From assembly GCA_964617645.1 (NCBI GenBank), contig CAZTYE010000003.1:186001-250000 (forward strand): 64,000 bases of DNA, written 5' to 3'. Of this stretch, positions 26,067-35,176 are shown piece after piece. Each line of letters starts with the position of its first letter. The first letter of the stretch is position 1. The notes under the pieces are model-generated. The model was not told the DNA's origin, did not search any database, and saw only the letters and a list, made by a program, of their open reading frames with translations. A program made the position numbers and the translations under genes. The DNA comes from JADJGC01 sp964617645 (GTDB lineage Bacteria; Zixibacteria; MSB-5A5; CAIYYT01).

Positions 26067-26699
26067 ATGAAGAAGAGGATCTTCTTCGGAGTCGTAGCAG
26101 TCATTTTTGCGCTGACTGCGGTGAGGGCAAATGCACAGTGTTTCGCCAGCGGCGATGCCGATGGCGACGGCAGTTTGTCAGTTGCCGACGTTGTCGAAGC
26201 AGTCCGGTTTATTACGCAAGGCGGCTCGCCGCCGACTAATCTCTATGAATTAGATCTCAACGGCGACTGCCGAATCGACGAGCTTGATCTGGACGTTCTC
26301 AACTGCGTGTGGTTAGGCGGGATCGGTTGTGTTCCGCAGTGGCCGGTACCGACTTGCTGCAATCCGGATACGGTGCGCGGTGCATGTTGCATGGCGATGG
26401 ATAGTTGCCGCGTGCGTTCGCCTTTCAATTGTCCGGGCGGATACTACTATCATGGTAACGGCACGCGTTGCAACGGTTCCCTGTGTCCGGCAGTTTGTGG
26501 CGACGTCGATGACAACGGTTCGGTGAGCATTGCCGATGCGGTGTTCATGATCACCTGTATTTTTGCTTGTAGCCCGGGACCATGGCTGGTCGTTGGCGAC
26601 GTCAACTGCGACCGGAATATGTCGATCGCCGACGTGGTTTATCTGATAAACTACATATTCGCCGGGGGCGCGATCCCGTGCGCAAATTGCGGCCAGTAG
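26067..26699 (+). CDS. Small secreted Cys-rich protein with dockerin-like modules at both ends
   Basis: A 210-residue protein. ATG at 26067 follows AAGGAG (26055-26060) and opens a signal peptide (MKKRIFFGVVAVIFALTAV, then RANA). Residues ~25-85 form one divergent dockerin-like pair (GDADGDGSLSVADVVEAVRF; LDLNGDCRIDELDLDVLNCV). The middle is Cys-rich (CCNPDTVRGACCMAMDSC, GTRCNGSLCP). The C-terminus is a clear pair: GDVDDNGSVSIADAVFMITC and GDVNCDRNMSIADVVYLINY, then IFAGGAIPC. Having dockerin-like pairs at both ends without an enzyme is odd; it could bridge two surface partners. No cohesin was recognised in the window. Role inferred only. Confidence 0.75.
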   Translation: MKKRIFFGVVAVIFALTAVRANAQCFASGDADGDGSLSVADVVEAVRFITQGGSPPTNLYELDLNGDCRIDELDLDVLNCVWLGGIGCVPQWPVPTCCNPDTVRGACCMAMDSCRVRSPFNCPGGYYYHGNGTRCNGSLCPAVCGDVDDNGSVSIADAVFMITCIFACSPGPWLVVGDVNCDRNMSIADVVYLINYIFAGGAIPCANCGQ

Positions 26700-26706
26700 C
26701 GGCGGA

Positions 26707-27258
26707 TTAGCGGTGGATTAGGTTCAAGAACTCGGCGCGGGTGGCGGGATCTTCGTGCAGTTCGCCGAGCATGGCGGAAGTCACCATCACCGAATTTTGT
26801 TTTTCCACACCGCGCATCATCATACACAGATGCTGGGCTTCAATCACGACACCGACACCGGAAGCGTTGGTGTACTTCTGAATCGTATCCGCAATTTGCC
26901 GGGTGAGGTTTTCCTGAATCTGCAGGCGACGGCCAAAGACGTCGACGACGCGAGCGACCTTCGACAATCCTAAGACTTTGCCGTTCGGCAGATAACCGAC
27001 ATGGCATTTGCCGAAAAAGGGCAGCAAGTGGTGTTCGCACATGGAATACAACTCAATGTTCTTGACGACAACCAATTCGCTGGTCTCCGAATTGAACAAG
27101 GCGTTGTTGATGATTTCTTCGATGTTTTCATGGTATCCGCGCATGAGGAACTCAAAGGCGCGCGCCGCGCGGCCGGGGGTGCGTTTGAGACCATCGCGTT
27201 CGGGGTTCTCGCCGATATGCAGCAGCAGGCTGCGATAGAGCTCTTCGAGATTGTGCAT
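26707..27258 (-). CDS. folE: GTP cyclohydrolase I
   Basis: A 183-residue FolE, the normal length for the catalytic core. It converts GTP to 7,8-dihydroneopterin triphosphate, the first step of folate and pterin synthesis, as a cytosolic toroidal homodecamer. Zinc ligands are visible: Cys74 and His77 in MCEHHLLPF, and Cys145 in QHLCMMMRGV. The family motifs GLSKVARVVDVFGRRLQIQE and GVGVVIEAQHLC are intact. The ATG at 27258 has AAGGAGA upstream. It is convergent with the dockerin gene (7-base gap). No other folate gene is in the window. Confidence 0.97.
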   Translation of the reverse strand: MHNLEELYRSLLLHIGENPERDGLKRTPGRAARAFEFLMRGYHENIEEIINNALFNSETSELVVVKNIELYSMCEHHLLPFFGKCHVGYLPNGKVLGLSKVARVVDVFGRRLQIQENLTRQIADTIQKYTNASGVGVVIEAQHLCMMMRGVEKQNSVMVTSAMLGELHEDPATRAEFLNLIHR

Positions 27259-27382
27259 AGCGATCGATTCTCCTTGCGAGCGACGGCGATGACCGCGAAT
27301 AGTGACGGGACTCGCGGCGCGCCGCGGCGCCGATAATGGACTGCGAGATAGCGAATGGAAGGCGATTTGTCAATTGCCGTAA

Positions 27383-28045
27383 TTAGCGCGGCGCCGGTCG
27401 ACCACCGGAATTGAGATCCGCGATAACGACCATTGTCAGGGGACGGTCGGGCTGCGGCCGTGGGCTGATGATAATGCTCAGCGCCCGCCTCATTGACAGC
27501 CACTGCGCCGCGTTGACCGAAGGCGCCACGATGTCCTTGAAGCGACTGAGCGACAAGTTGATGTCGAAGAGCGTGTTGACGTCAAAAGAGCAGAGGATCT
27601 GCTGCGGTTTCTGCACAACGCGCGGATGCGGGGGGTGTTCCGGATAGTTGGCGTACTCCAAGTGCTGCGGCCTTTTGCCGGATGTCTGACCCAGAAGCTC
27701 GGACGGCACGGCGAAGACGGCGATGAATTTATCCTGCGAATGCGGCAACGGGATAATGTCGAAAATTGCTTCGCGCTGCAGTGATTCGAGCGTGCATCTG
27801 TCGGTCACGCGGCCGAGAATCTGGTCAACGGTATGCAGCACCTCGAGAAACTCGGAGGTGCTCTCGATCATGTACCTTACCGTTTTGCGAGTGCCGTAAC
27901 CTGTAACTTCCATTCCTGCCATAATCATCCGGATGCTGCCGGCAGACCGCATCACTTCAGATATCGGCAGGTTGGGGACATCTATGCACGGGAAAACTGG
28001 TTTGACTTCGAACGTTTCAACTCGGAACAGCCCCAAGAAGGACAT
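27383..28045 (-). CDS. Hypothetical protein
   Basis: A 220-residue protein read in the same direction as, and 23 bases after, the repeat protein at 28069-29898. I take the ATG at 28045 (MSFLGLFRVETFEVKPVFPC); a longer frame would overlap the upstream gene, and neither start has a strong ribosome-binding site. There are no signal peptide or membrane segments. Segments that look structured are RMIMAGMEVTGYGTRKTVRY, LLGQTSGKRPQHLEYANYPE and MRRALSIIISPRPQPDRPLT. No family is recognised and no function is offered. Confidence 0.5.
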   Translation of the reverse strand: MSFLGLFRVETFEVKPVFPCIDVPNLPISEVMRSAGSIRMIMAGMEVTGYGTRKTVRYMIESTSEFLEVLHTVDQILGRVTDRCTLESLQREAIFDIIPLPHSQDKFIAVFAVPSELLGQTSGKRPQHLEYANYPEHPPHPRVVQKPQQILCSFDVNTLFDINLSLSRFKDIVAPSVNAAQWLSMRRALSIIISPRPQPDRPLTMVVIADLNSGGRPAPR

Positions 28046-28068
28046 TGTGGAAGTGCAGCGGAGCAGAA

Positions 28069-29898
28069 TTACTCTGCACGATAGACCGAAATGCCCCAAC
28101 GCTGGGCGCTGCGCGGCCGGTCGGCGTTCCAACTGCCGAACGCATGCGAGCCGTCAGTCACATAGCGCAGCCGGTAGCGGCCCTTGTCGAGCAGCAGGTT
28201 GGATTCCGCGATGCGGTTTTTGTCGGCGCCACCGGCGGGCTTGCTGCGTCGGTAGGTCATTTCCCAGACGATTTCCTTGTCGTCGACGCGCTCGATCCAT
28301 CCGTAATCGTACATTTCGTTGCCCTGACCCTCGCCGAGCGCGACAATGCGGACACGCGTGGGCTGGTCCAGTGTAAATAATTCGGATTCATCGGCGTCGT
28401 CACCGACGCGAATAATCTCGGCGAGCACATTCCGGGGAGCCGCGATCTCGGTTTCGGCGATCGGCGCAATCGCCGTTGCCGCCGACTGATCGACCGCAAA
28501 CAGAGTGACGCCGTAGTTTTTCTGGTCGTACGGGGCGGAGGCATTCCAGTCGCCGTAGGCATGCGAATCGTCGGAAACATAGCCGAGAATGTAATCGCCC
28601 TGGGAGAGCGTGATGACTTCATCTGCGAGTCGATTTTTACGAGCGCCCCCGGCCGGTTCGGTGTTGTCCTCGAGCATCAGCCAGACCGGGTCTTCGAGAC
28701 CTTCGCGTTCGATCCAGGCGTAGTCGGCGAATTCGCCGCTGCCTTCAGAATATTCGCCGATGGCGTAGACGCGCACTTGTGTGTCGCGATTGACACGGAA
28801 AGCGCGAGTTTCCTGCGCGCCGTCACCGACGCGGACAATCGAAACGAGCGATTTTTGAGAGAGATTTTGTTGATACGGCTTGACAGCCGCCTTGTCGCGT
28901 TCATTGACGACACTAACCCGCACACCGTACGCCTCGGGATTGTACGGCGGCGCAGCGTTCCATTCGTCGAAGCTATGGGAATCGTCGGTGACATAGTAGA
29001 GCAGATAATTGCCGGCGGGAAGTTGCAGCAGCTTCTTGGCCATCTTGTTCTTTTCGGCGCCTCCGGCCCATTCGAGACGGGTGTTATCCATTGACCAGAC
29101 GCGCTTGCGCGAGTCGGCATCGATAATCCAGGCGTAATCGGCATAGCTATCACCCCAGGAGACGATTTCACCGATGGCCTGAACCTCCACTTCCGTGGGC
29201 TTGGCAAGGCTGAAACCGATTTCTGCATACTCGTCGTTACCCGGACGAAGGACCTCAGCGATGGAAAGCCGCGATGAGTAATCACAGGTCGTGATTCGCG
29301 GCGCGCCGGTCTCGCAGGTGATCAGCAAGCTATATTCCTTGACGATCTCTTCGGCATTGTTACGGAATCCGAGTATCGTGTTCTCGCCGGATTCAAAGCC
29401 CCTTTCCAAGGCCTTGAGTTCGGCCTCGGTAATCTCTTTGTCGTCGAGGAGCGCCTTGATTTCTTGTTTCAGTTTGTCCCAGTCGAAGTTGATGTTGAAG
29501 CCATCGAAGTTCCAACTGGCGCCGGCATAGAAATAGACTTCGTACTTTCCGGGTTCCAGCTCGAGACTGCTGTCATACTCGCGCAGGCGATCGCGCCGAC
29601 CAAAGGCCTCGGTATTGTCGGCATCCATAACCCAGATAGGGTCCAATTCGCCTGAAGGGATGATCCAGGCGTAACCGGAGAGTTGCTCATCATTGACAAT
29701 GCCGCCACCGGTCGCTTTGATATGAATCGTCATCGGGGTATTGACTTCAAACGCCTTGCAGTAAAGCTCGTTCGGTCGGAAGTTATCGACGTTAACAATC
29801 GTCGTCTGCTGCGCGAATAGCGCCGGCGCAGCCAGCGCAAGAACAGAGCACGCTAAAGTCAGCGCGCTCAACCGATGGGCAAGTTTTGGAATGCTCAA
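28069..29898 (-). CDS. Secreted protein with four internal ~120-residue repeats
   Basis: A 609-residue protein. It starts with TTG at 29898, supported by GGAAGGAAG about 10 bases upstream and a good signal peptide (SALTLACSVLALAAPALFAQ). Four copies of one unit follow, each running DYAWI...VW.M...NT.. AGG..KNR, then G.Y.LYYV.DDSHS...WNA..PYNP..YGV. Clear examples are LLYYVTDDSHSFDEWNAAPP, LGYVSDDSHAYGDWNASAPY and LRYVTDGSHAFGSWNADRPR; the first copy (PIWVMDADNTEAFGRRDRLR) is interrupted by a charged helical insert (EIKALLDDKEITEAELKALE). The unit looks like a ligand- or surface-binding beta-sandwich, but I know no characterised relative. It is probably periplasmic or cell-surface. Confidence 0.75.
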   Translation of the reverse strand: MSIPKLAHRLSALTLACSVLALAAPALFAQQTTIVNVDNFRPNELYCKAFEVNTPMTIHIKATGGGIVNDEQLSGYAWIIPSGELDPIWVMDADNTEAFGRRDRLREYDSSLELEPGKYEVYFYAGASWNFDGFNINFDWDKLKQEIKALLDDKEITEAELKALERGFESGENTILGFRNNAEEIVKEYSLLITCETGAPRITTCDYSSRLSIAEVLRPGNDEYAEIGFSLAKPTEVEVQAIGEIVSWGDSYADYAWIIDADSRKRVWSMDNTRLEWAGGAEKNKMAKKLLQLPAGNYLLYYVTDDSHSFDEWNAAPPYNPEAYGVRVSVVNERDKAAVKPYQQNLSQKSLVSIVRVGDGAQETRAFRVNRDTQVRVYAIGEYSEGSGEFADYAWIEREGLEDPVWLMLEDNTEPAGGARKNRLADEVITLSQGDYILGYVSDDSHAYGDWNASAPYDQKNYGVTLFAVDQSAATAIAPIAETEIAAPRNVLAEIIRVGDDADESELFTLDQPTRVRIVALGEGQGNEMYDYGWIERVDDKEIVWEMTYRRSKPAGGADKNRIAESNLLLDKGRYRLRYVTDGSHAFGSWNADRPRSAQRWGISVYRAE

Positions 29899-29981
29899 AA
29901 GCTGTCACTTCCTTCCACTACCAAAGCGAAACAAACGCCCCCGCAGCCCGTGTTTAGTTACGATTTGGCCTCCAAGAAGTT

Positions 29982-30923
29982 TCACCGGCGATTGCCGGCT
30001 GTAAGGCGATTTCGCCAGCGGCGCCAGTCAATGTCCGCGAGTTTTTCGACAGCAACGCGGCTGGTAGCGACCCCAGAAGCAAAGGCGGCAGCGGCAGGCG
30101 GATTTTTGTGGCGTCGCCAGTGAGAAATGAAGGCCGCTGAGAAAATGTCACCGCAGCCGGTAGTGTCGACCACTTGTCGCGGTACTGGTGTTTTGGGGGT
30201 CGAAAACTCAACGGTTGTGCTGTCTTGCGAAATGACGAGACAACCGGCGGGTCCGCGGGTGACGATCAAAACGGCGTTTTCCCGGCGCAGGTCCCGGTGC
30301 GCGAATTTCCGGCAATGATCGGCTTCGCAGGGCGTCCTTGCGAGCAATTTGAATTCAAATTCGTTCATTTGCACGAAGTCGGCGACGCTCAAGTAATCGC
30401 GCCAATGGGGAGGAATACGAAGGTAGCGAGAGCCGTCACGATGGCGTCCGAGCGTCCGCGAGTGGAAATCCATGAAGATGGTTGCCTTCGTATGCCCACG
30501 GAGCCACCGGAGATTTCGCAGGGTGATGTCACCGCCGGAAATAAAGTTGACGAGGATGATTTCCGCCGCAAGCGCCTTTTCCAATTGCGACCGGTCGACT
30601 GCGCCGACCCAGCCGGAGAGGATCTCGCTCTTGGAACCGGCGTCATGGTACGTCAGCAGGCAGTGATTGTTCTTGCCCGGCACGACTCTTACAGCCGAGA
30701 GATTCAGACTTGGGAGCTTCTGCAGCGCGGACATTATCGGTCGCTGCTGATCGCGACCGATCTTGACCAGGGGGAGAATACTCGCGTCAGTCGCCAATTC
30801 CGCGAGCACTCGCAGATTGTAGAGGATGCCACCGTAGCCCTGGCTGCGACTCCGATCGACGCGGACTACAGTGTCGCGATTGATGGTGCCAATCACTGCG
30901 ATGGTGGGAGGAGCGAGAGTCAT
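29982..30923 (-). CDS. PfkB-family carbohydrate/nucleoside kinase
   Basis: A 313-residue ribokinase-fold protein. The PfkB signature 2 is clear: VVDTTGCGDIFSAAFI, with the catalytic Asp of DTTGCGD. The N-terminal sugar-binding strand is IAVIGTINRDTV and the glycine motif is degenerate (SQGYGGILYNL). FVQMNEFEFKLLA matches the N-x-x-E segment before the ATP site. It phosphorylates a sugar, nucleoside or related alcohol; the substrate cannot be told. It is divergent from a glycosyltransferase across 62 bases, so shared control with glycan assembly is possible. Confidence 0.8.
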   Translation of the reverse strand: MTLAPPTIAVIGTINRDTVVRVDRSRSQGYGGILYNLRVLAELATDASILPLVKIGRDQQRPIMSALQKLPSLNLSAVRVVPGKNNHCLLTYHDAGSKSEILSGWVGAVDRSQLEKALAAEIILVNFISGGDITLRNLRWLRGHTKATIFMDFHSRTLGRHRDGSRYLRIPPHWRDYLSVADFVQMNEFEFKLLARTPCEADHCRKFAHRDLRRENAVLIVTRGPAGCLVISQDSTTVEFSTPKTPVPRQVVDTTGCGDIFSAAFISHWRRHKNPPAAAAFASGVATSRVAVEKLADIDWRRWRNRLTAGNRR

Positions 30924-30985
30924 GATCAGTCGCCAAGAAACATGATTCTGCTGTACGGCGCGAACAATTTCGCTATCCTGCTTTC

Positions 30986-32122
30986 GTGATCACCGGTTTC
31001 GACGCCAAACGCGCAGTTTTCAATCTGACCGGGCTTGGCAACTACTCGCGGACATTGGTCCGGGCGCTGGCGGAGCAGTTTCCGGAGCATCAGTACTTCC
31101 TGTACACGCCACGATTCAAGGATCAGCCGCGATTGAGTTTTCTCGAGTCGCAAGCCAACGTCTCGATCAAGCTGCCGGATTCCGTCCCGGGGCGGCTTCA
31201 TCCGAACCTATGGCGCGTAGCGGGAATCAGCGGGCAATTGCGCCGCGACGGCGTGAATGTATTTCACGGGCTGAGCAATGAGTTGCCGATCAGGATCGGC
31301 CAAAGTGGCGCGGCCAAAGTCGTGACAATCCACGATGTCATATTCCGGCGATTTCCCGATCTGTACCGAGCGCACGACCGCTGGATCTATGAACGAAAAA
31401 CGCGCCATGCCTGTCGCCATGCGGACGCGATCATCGCCGTCTCGCAGCAAACCAAAGCCGACATCTGCGAGTTTTACGGTGTGGCGGAGAGCCGCATTCA
31501 GGTCATTTATCAGGCTTGCGATCCCAGTTTTGGAAGGCTGATCGACAATGTGGAGAAGCAACGGGTTCGACAACTCTATGGACTTCCCAACGAGTACCTG
31601 CTCTACGTCGGTTCGATTGAAAGGCGGAAAAATCTGCTGGCGGCGATCAAGGTGCTCGACATGCTTCGACCGCGAGCCGACTTGTTTCTCTTAGCGATCG
31701 GAAATGGCGATGAATACAAACGCCGTGTGGAAGCAGAGATTGTCCGGCTGAGGCTGCAGGATCGCGTAAGTCTCAGGTCAGATATCGCATTTTTGGATTT
31801 CCCAGCAGTCTATCAGATGGCACAGGCATTGATTTATCCGTCGATCTTCGAGGGATTCGGAATTCCGATACTGGAGGCGTTGTGGAGCCGGACGCCGGTG
31901 ATCACCTCGCGGGGGTCGTGTTTTGCGGAGGCCGGTGGACCGCGGAGTATCTATGTCGATCCGCATGATTACGCCGAGATGGCGCAGGCGATCGAGACCG
32001 TGATCACCGATTCGGAGTTGCGTGAGGAAATGACACAAGCCGGATTTTCGCACGCCCAGAACTTTCGTCGCGAAGCGCTCGCGGCGCAAATGATGGGAGT
32101 TTATCGCCGGCTCGTGCAATAG
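30986..32122 (+). CDS. Glycosyltransferase family 4 (GT-B fold)
   Basis: A 378-residue protein starting GTG at 30986. The N-terminal domain opens with a glycine loop, NLTGLGNYSRTLVRAL, and contains VVTIHDVIFRRFPDLY. The C-terminal donor domain has YLLYVGSIERRKNLLAAIKV, LIYPSIFEGFGIPILEALWS (the E-x7-E motif) and TPVITSRGSCFAEAGG. This is the usual architecture for retaining transferases that use nucleotide-sugar donors in polysaccharide or lipid glycosylation. It probably acts at the inner face of the membrane. No other glycan genes adjoin it apart from the divergent PfkB kinase. Donor and acceptor are unknown. Confidence 0.9.
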   Translation: MITGFDAKRAVFNLTGLGNYSRTLVRALAEQFPEHQYFLYTPRFKDQPRLSFLESQANVSIKLPDSVPGRLHPNLWRVAGISGQLRRDGVNVFHGLSNELPIRIGQSGAAKVVTIHDVIFRRFPDLYRAHDRWIYERKTRHACRHADAIIAVSQQTKADICEFYGVAESRIQVIYQACDPSFGRLIDNVEKQRVRQLYGLPNEYLLYVGSIERRKNLLAAIKVLDMLRPRADLFLLAIGNGDEYKRRVEAEIVRLRLQDRVSLRSDIAFLDFPAVYQMAQALIYPSIFEGFGIPILEALWSRTPVITSRGSCFAEAGGPRSIYVDPHDYAEMAQAIETVITDSELREEMTQAGFSHAQNFRREALAAQMMGVYRRLVQ

Positions 32123-32130
32123 CGATATTG

Positions 32131-33333
32131 CTACAATGGCGAGTGATGAGAGCCCTCACCCCAGAACGGCAGAAAGCGCGTAATCACGTAGAAGAGAACA
32201 AAGGGGAGAATCATCATAATCAGAGCGACGAAAAGCCCTTCAATGCCCATGAGTTCGATCTTGTATACTGTCAACCCACGCAGCGACTTGGAAAACAACT
32301 GTCCGCCGATGACGACGTTCCAACGCGTCGAGAAGATGCCCACCTGAATCAAAATCGCAGCAATGAAGTAGACCAACCGCCGCATCTCGTCCGGCAGTTT
32401 CCCGAATCGCGCGATCGTCAAGGAGATGAGCGGCAACGCCGAGCCGATCAGAAGCTGGGTGATGATCAGACTGATAAACAATCGACTTTCGATCATTTGC
32501 GCCAGAATCTCAATTGATTCTTCAGATTCGTAGAGCCGGTGCACGAAGTCGAGCAGTTCCAACGACAGATCGACGATCAAGGCGTACAAGAGCAATTCGG
32601 CGAGCTTGTTGATACATTTCATGTCGAGGTATTTCTGGCGGATCATTGCGAGGAAAAGATAGATCAGCAACACCAATGCAATACCGGAGACGATAGCCGA
32701 AAACAGAAAGACGATCGGCATCAGCACGCTGCTCCACCACGGGTTGGCTTTCACCGAGCCGAAAATGAAGCCGACATAGCCGTGCAACAAGAACGCCGAG
32801 GGAATACCGATGATCGTGATCAGGCGACCGGCCTTTTCGTCGAACCTGAGCGCCGCTTCGGAAATGTCGGTTGTTCCCAGCGTCAGGATCTTGTAGACAA
32901 AGCGTTTGAAGCCCTTGGCCTGTTGCGACCAGATCACGAAGTCCTTCCGGTAATCAAACCAGATTTCCAAGAGCAACACGACCATAAGGTACCACGCGTA
33001 CACAAAGCCAAACATTGCCATGGCCGATTTGGTGTGCGGGGTGAGGAACATCGAGAACGCACGCTCCGGCCGCCCCAAATGAGCCAGCAGCGGCAGCGGC
33101 GCGACGATGAGAAACGACAAGGCCGCCAGTAGCGAAAGGCGGTAGATCGGTTTAAGGACGCTGACATTAAAGACACGTTCGAGCGACGCCAGAATGAAAG
33201 CGCCGGCAACGAGTCCGGTCAGGTACGGGTAAACGACGATGAGGATGCTCCAGTGAAGCTCGTACTCATTGGGGTACATGAATCCGGTGACGCCGTGGAG
33301 ATAGTCTGCTGCGTTCGCCAACAGTGCTTCCAT
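32131..33333 (-). CDS. NrfD/PsrC-family quinone-interacting membrane subunit
   Basis: About 400 residues, with eight or nine hydrophobic segments (YPYLTGLVAGAFILASLERV, LSLLAALSFLIVAPLPLLAH, FVYAWYLMVVLLLEIWF, IGIPSAFLLHGYVGFIFGSV and more). This is the NrfD/DmsC/PsrC architecture that binds quinone and couples to a periplasmic iron-sulfur protein. The ATG at 33333 is chosen over GTG at 33336 for its spacing from GGAGG. It is the last gene of a cytochrome-FeS-NrfD operon, 10 bases after the ferredoxin stop codon. No molybdopterin or other catalytic subunit is next to it, so its electron partner is unknown. Confidence 0.88.
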   Translation of the reverse strand: MEALLANAADYLHGVTGFMYPNEYELHWSILIVVYPYLTGLVAGAFILASLERVFNVSVLKPIYRLSLLAALSFLIVAPLPLLAHLGRPERAFSMFLTPHTKSAMAMFGFVYAWYLMVVLLLEIWFDYRKDFVIWSQQAKGFKRFVYKILTLGTTDISEAALRFDEKAGRLITIIGIPSAFLLHGYVGFIFGSVKANPWWSSVLMPIVFLFSAIVSGIALVLLIYLFLAMIRQKYLDMKCINKLAELLLYALIVDLSLELLDFVHRLYESEESIEILAQMIESRLFISLIITQLLIGSALPLISLTIARFGKLPDEMRRLVYFIAAILIQVGIFSTRWNVVIGGQLFSKSLRGLTVYKIELMGIEGLFVALIMMILPFVLFYVITRFLPFWGEGSHHSPL

Positions 33334-33343
33334 CACATCCTCC

Positions 33344-34114
33344 CTAAATCACTTCCCCGTCGGCGCCGGCGTAGTACACGCGCGGATCGGTATTGAGCCA
33401 CGGCTTGAGCACGTTGACATCGTTGAAGCGCAGGAATCGCCGCAGTGGCGAACTGGATTGGTCAACTTCGCCAAAGATCCGGGCCTGCGTAGGGCAAACC
33501 TCAACGCATGCCGGCAAGAGTCCTTCGGTGATGCGGTGATAGCAGAAGGTGCACTTGTCGGCGACGTGCTTATCGGGATGCAGGTACCGCGCACCATAGG
33601 GGCACGCCTGAATGCAGTAGCGACAGCCAACGCAGTAGGACTCGTCAACCAGCACGACACCGTCACGGCTGACGAAGGTCGCGCCGACCGGGCAGACCTG
33701 CACACACGGCGCTTGGGCGCAGTGGTTACAGAGCTTGGGAACGAAGAAGGTCCGGAGAACTTTCTCGCTGTCGGGGACGTCGGAGAAGCCATCGATGCCG
33801 CCATTCGGGCTTTCGACATGAGTCTCGCCTTTGACCGGGATGATATAGCGTTCAATCCAGGTGCGGAAATAGGTCGGTTCTGCCGGCACCTTGTTCTCGG
33901 CCTTGCAGGCCGCAGCACAGCGACCGCAGCCGATGCACTTGTGGATGTCGACCCCCATCGCGTAGCGATGCTCATCCGGATTGTAGGTAACCGGATCGCT
34001 GCCCAATAGCAGTTCCGCACCGCAGGTGGCGAGCGTCGCCCAGATCGCCGGAAGTTTCACGCCGAGATTCTCGATGAATTCCCGCCGCGACATGCCGGGC
34101 CTCAGATCGCTCAT
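33344..34114 (-). CDS. Periplasmic four-cluster 4Fe-4S ferredoxin (NrfC/PsrB-like), Tat-exported
   Basis: A 256-residue protein with four Cys clusters typical of NrfC/PsrB/DmsB: CIGCGRCAAACKAEN, CNHCAQAPCVQVCPVGA, CVGCRYCIQACPYGA and CTFCY...CVEVCPTQA. The N-terminal MSRREFIENLGVKL with a following hydrophobic stretch is a twin-arginine-type signal. It should shuttle electrons between the NrfD quinone site and the multiheme cytochrome in the periplasm. ATG at 34114 overlaps the cytochrome stop by four bases (ATGA), and GGAGG sits 8 bases upstream. Confidence 0.92.
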   Translation of the reverse strand: MSDLRPGMSRREFIENLGVKLPAIWATLATCGAELLLGSDPVTYNPDEHRYAMGVDIHKCIGCGRCAAACKAENKVPAEPTYFRTWIERYIIPVKGETHVESPNGGIDGFSDVPDSEKVLRTFFVPKLCNHCAQAPCVQVCPVGATFVSRDGVVLVDESYCVGCRYCIQACPYGARYLHPDKHVADKCTFCYHRITEGLLPACVEVCPTQARIFGEVDQSSSPLRRFLRFNDVNVLKPWLNTDPRVYYAGADGEVI

Positions 34115-34851
34115 ATTTCAGCCTCCGGAAAATGCGGGTAATGGCAGTCCCAGCAACGATAACGGCCGGCATGTTCCTGCATTTGAACCGTCGGCGTTCC
34201 ACTGGCGCTGGATCCGGCTGCATCATGGCAAGCGCCGCACACGGCATTGTCTGCCGGCTTCTTGGCGAGAACCAGCCTTGGCTGAGTGAAGTGTTCGGCA
34301 GGTACATCGTGGCATTGCGAGCAAGGCAAATCCGTGTGCGCCGAGACCGATTTCTGATTCACGATGTCGCGGTGGCACGCGCCACACTCTTTGACCGCTT
34401 CCGGAGTCGTTGGGGCGTGCGGATCGTGGCAACTCATACACGGCTTACCCGGATTGTGGCGCTCCGCGATGACCTGCGGAAAGCCTGAAGGCCTTGAAGC
34501 ATTGTAGCCGTGGCAAACCGGACAAAACGACCGGTCGCGCGGCGCCGTTGGGGTCACCTCATCGGGAGCTTCTACATGAGCCGCCGCCGGGCCATGGCAG
34601 GTCTCACACGCGACTCCACGATGGTTCGATTCTGCCCGTTTACCTGCTATATCATCGTGACACTCGGCACAAGTATGCGCACCGGCAAAAGTGATTGGGA
34701 GATCGGCGATTTCGTTGACGGCATTAGCGCGATAATGACCGTAGTCGCCAAATGATTCCGGCACAAGAAGATATCTCGATATCAAAAGTGCGGCCACCAT
34801 CAGGCCGAACAACAGAAATAGAGGTTTGAGCTGCTGCGGCATTCTTGCCAT
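34111..34851 (-). CDS. Membrane-anchored octaheme c-type cytochrome
   Basis: A 246-residue protein with an uncleaved-looking N-terminal anchor (LKPLFLLFGLMVAALLISRY) and eight CxxCH heme sites: CAECH, CETCH, CPVCH, CMSCH, CGACH, CSQCH, CGACH and CWDCH. Many extra His residues could serve as distal ligands. ATG at 34851 is preferred over an upstream TTG at 34857. It is first in the operon, with ferredoxin and NrfD downstream, which makes it the periplasmic electron entry or exit point of a quinone-linked complex. The heme arrangement resembles small multiheme electron carriers more than known nitrite or hydroxylamine enzymes; no catalytic assignment is justified. Confidence 0.9.
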   Translation of the reverse strand: MARMPQQLKPLFLLFGLMVAALLISRYLLVPESFGDYGHYRANAVNEIADLPITFAGAHTCAECHDDIAGKRAESNHRGVACETCHGPAAAHVEAPDEVTPTAPRDRSFCPVCHGYNASRPSGFPQVIAERHNPGKPCMSCHDPHAPTTPEAVKECGACHRDIVNQKSVSAHTDLPCSQCHDVPAEHFTQPRLVLAKKPADNAVCGACHDAAGSSASGTPTVQMQEHAGRYRCWDCHYPHFPEAEI

Positions 34852-35176
34852 GGTCAATTTCTCAGCCGTATGACCCTATATTTGCGATTTCTTTCACAAA
34901 GAAACCTCTTCTTATCGGGTATGTCAAGCGGATTTTTGACAAATCGAGCAATTTTTATCTTGAAAATCGATGATCTCTTGATTATTTCTCAGCAGAAACA
35001 ACGTCCAAGATTTCATCCAGATTCGATGCCGCTGGTCTCCGAGGCAGATCTACCTACACGGTGGTTGCTTTGGGAAGAAATTGAGAAAGTCGCGATCGCC
35101 GCTTGGCTTGTCCGTCCAATCGAAGGGCTACATTTGTGGCGGTCCTGATACTTGAATTGAGGTCCAAGGAGAACGC
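34852..35176. other. Regulatory gap upstream of the cytochrome operon and a small membrane gene
   Basis: 325 bases, A/T-richer than the surroundings. On the minus strand it should hold the promoter of the cytochrome operon (a TTGACA lies near 34920-34930 but no strong -10 was found). On the plus strand TTGAAA (34960-34965), 17 nt, TATTTC (34983-34988) could serve the gene at 35177. No other gene is credible. Confidence 0.35.

Noticed and set aside
34870..35148. 92-codon plus-strand frame upstream of the 38-residue gene
   Set aside because: No ribosome-binding site and it covers the likely control region of the cytochrome operon.
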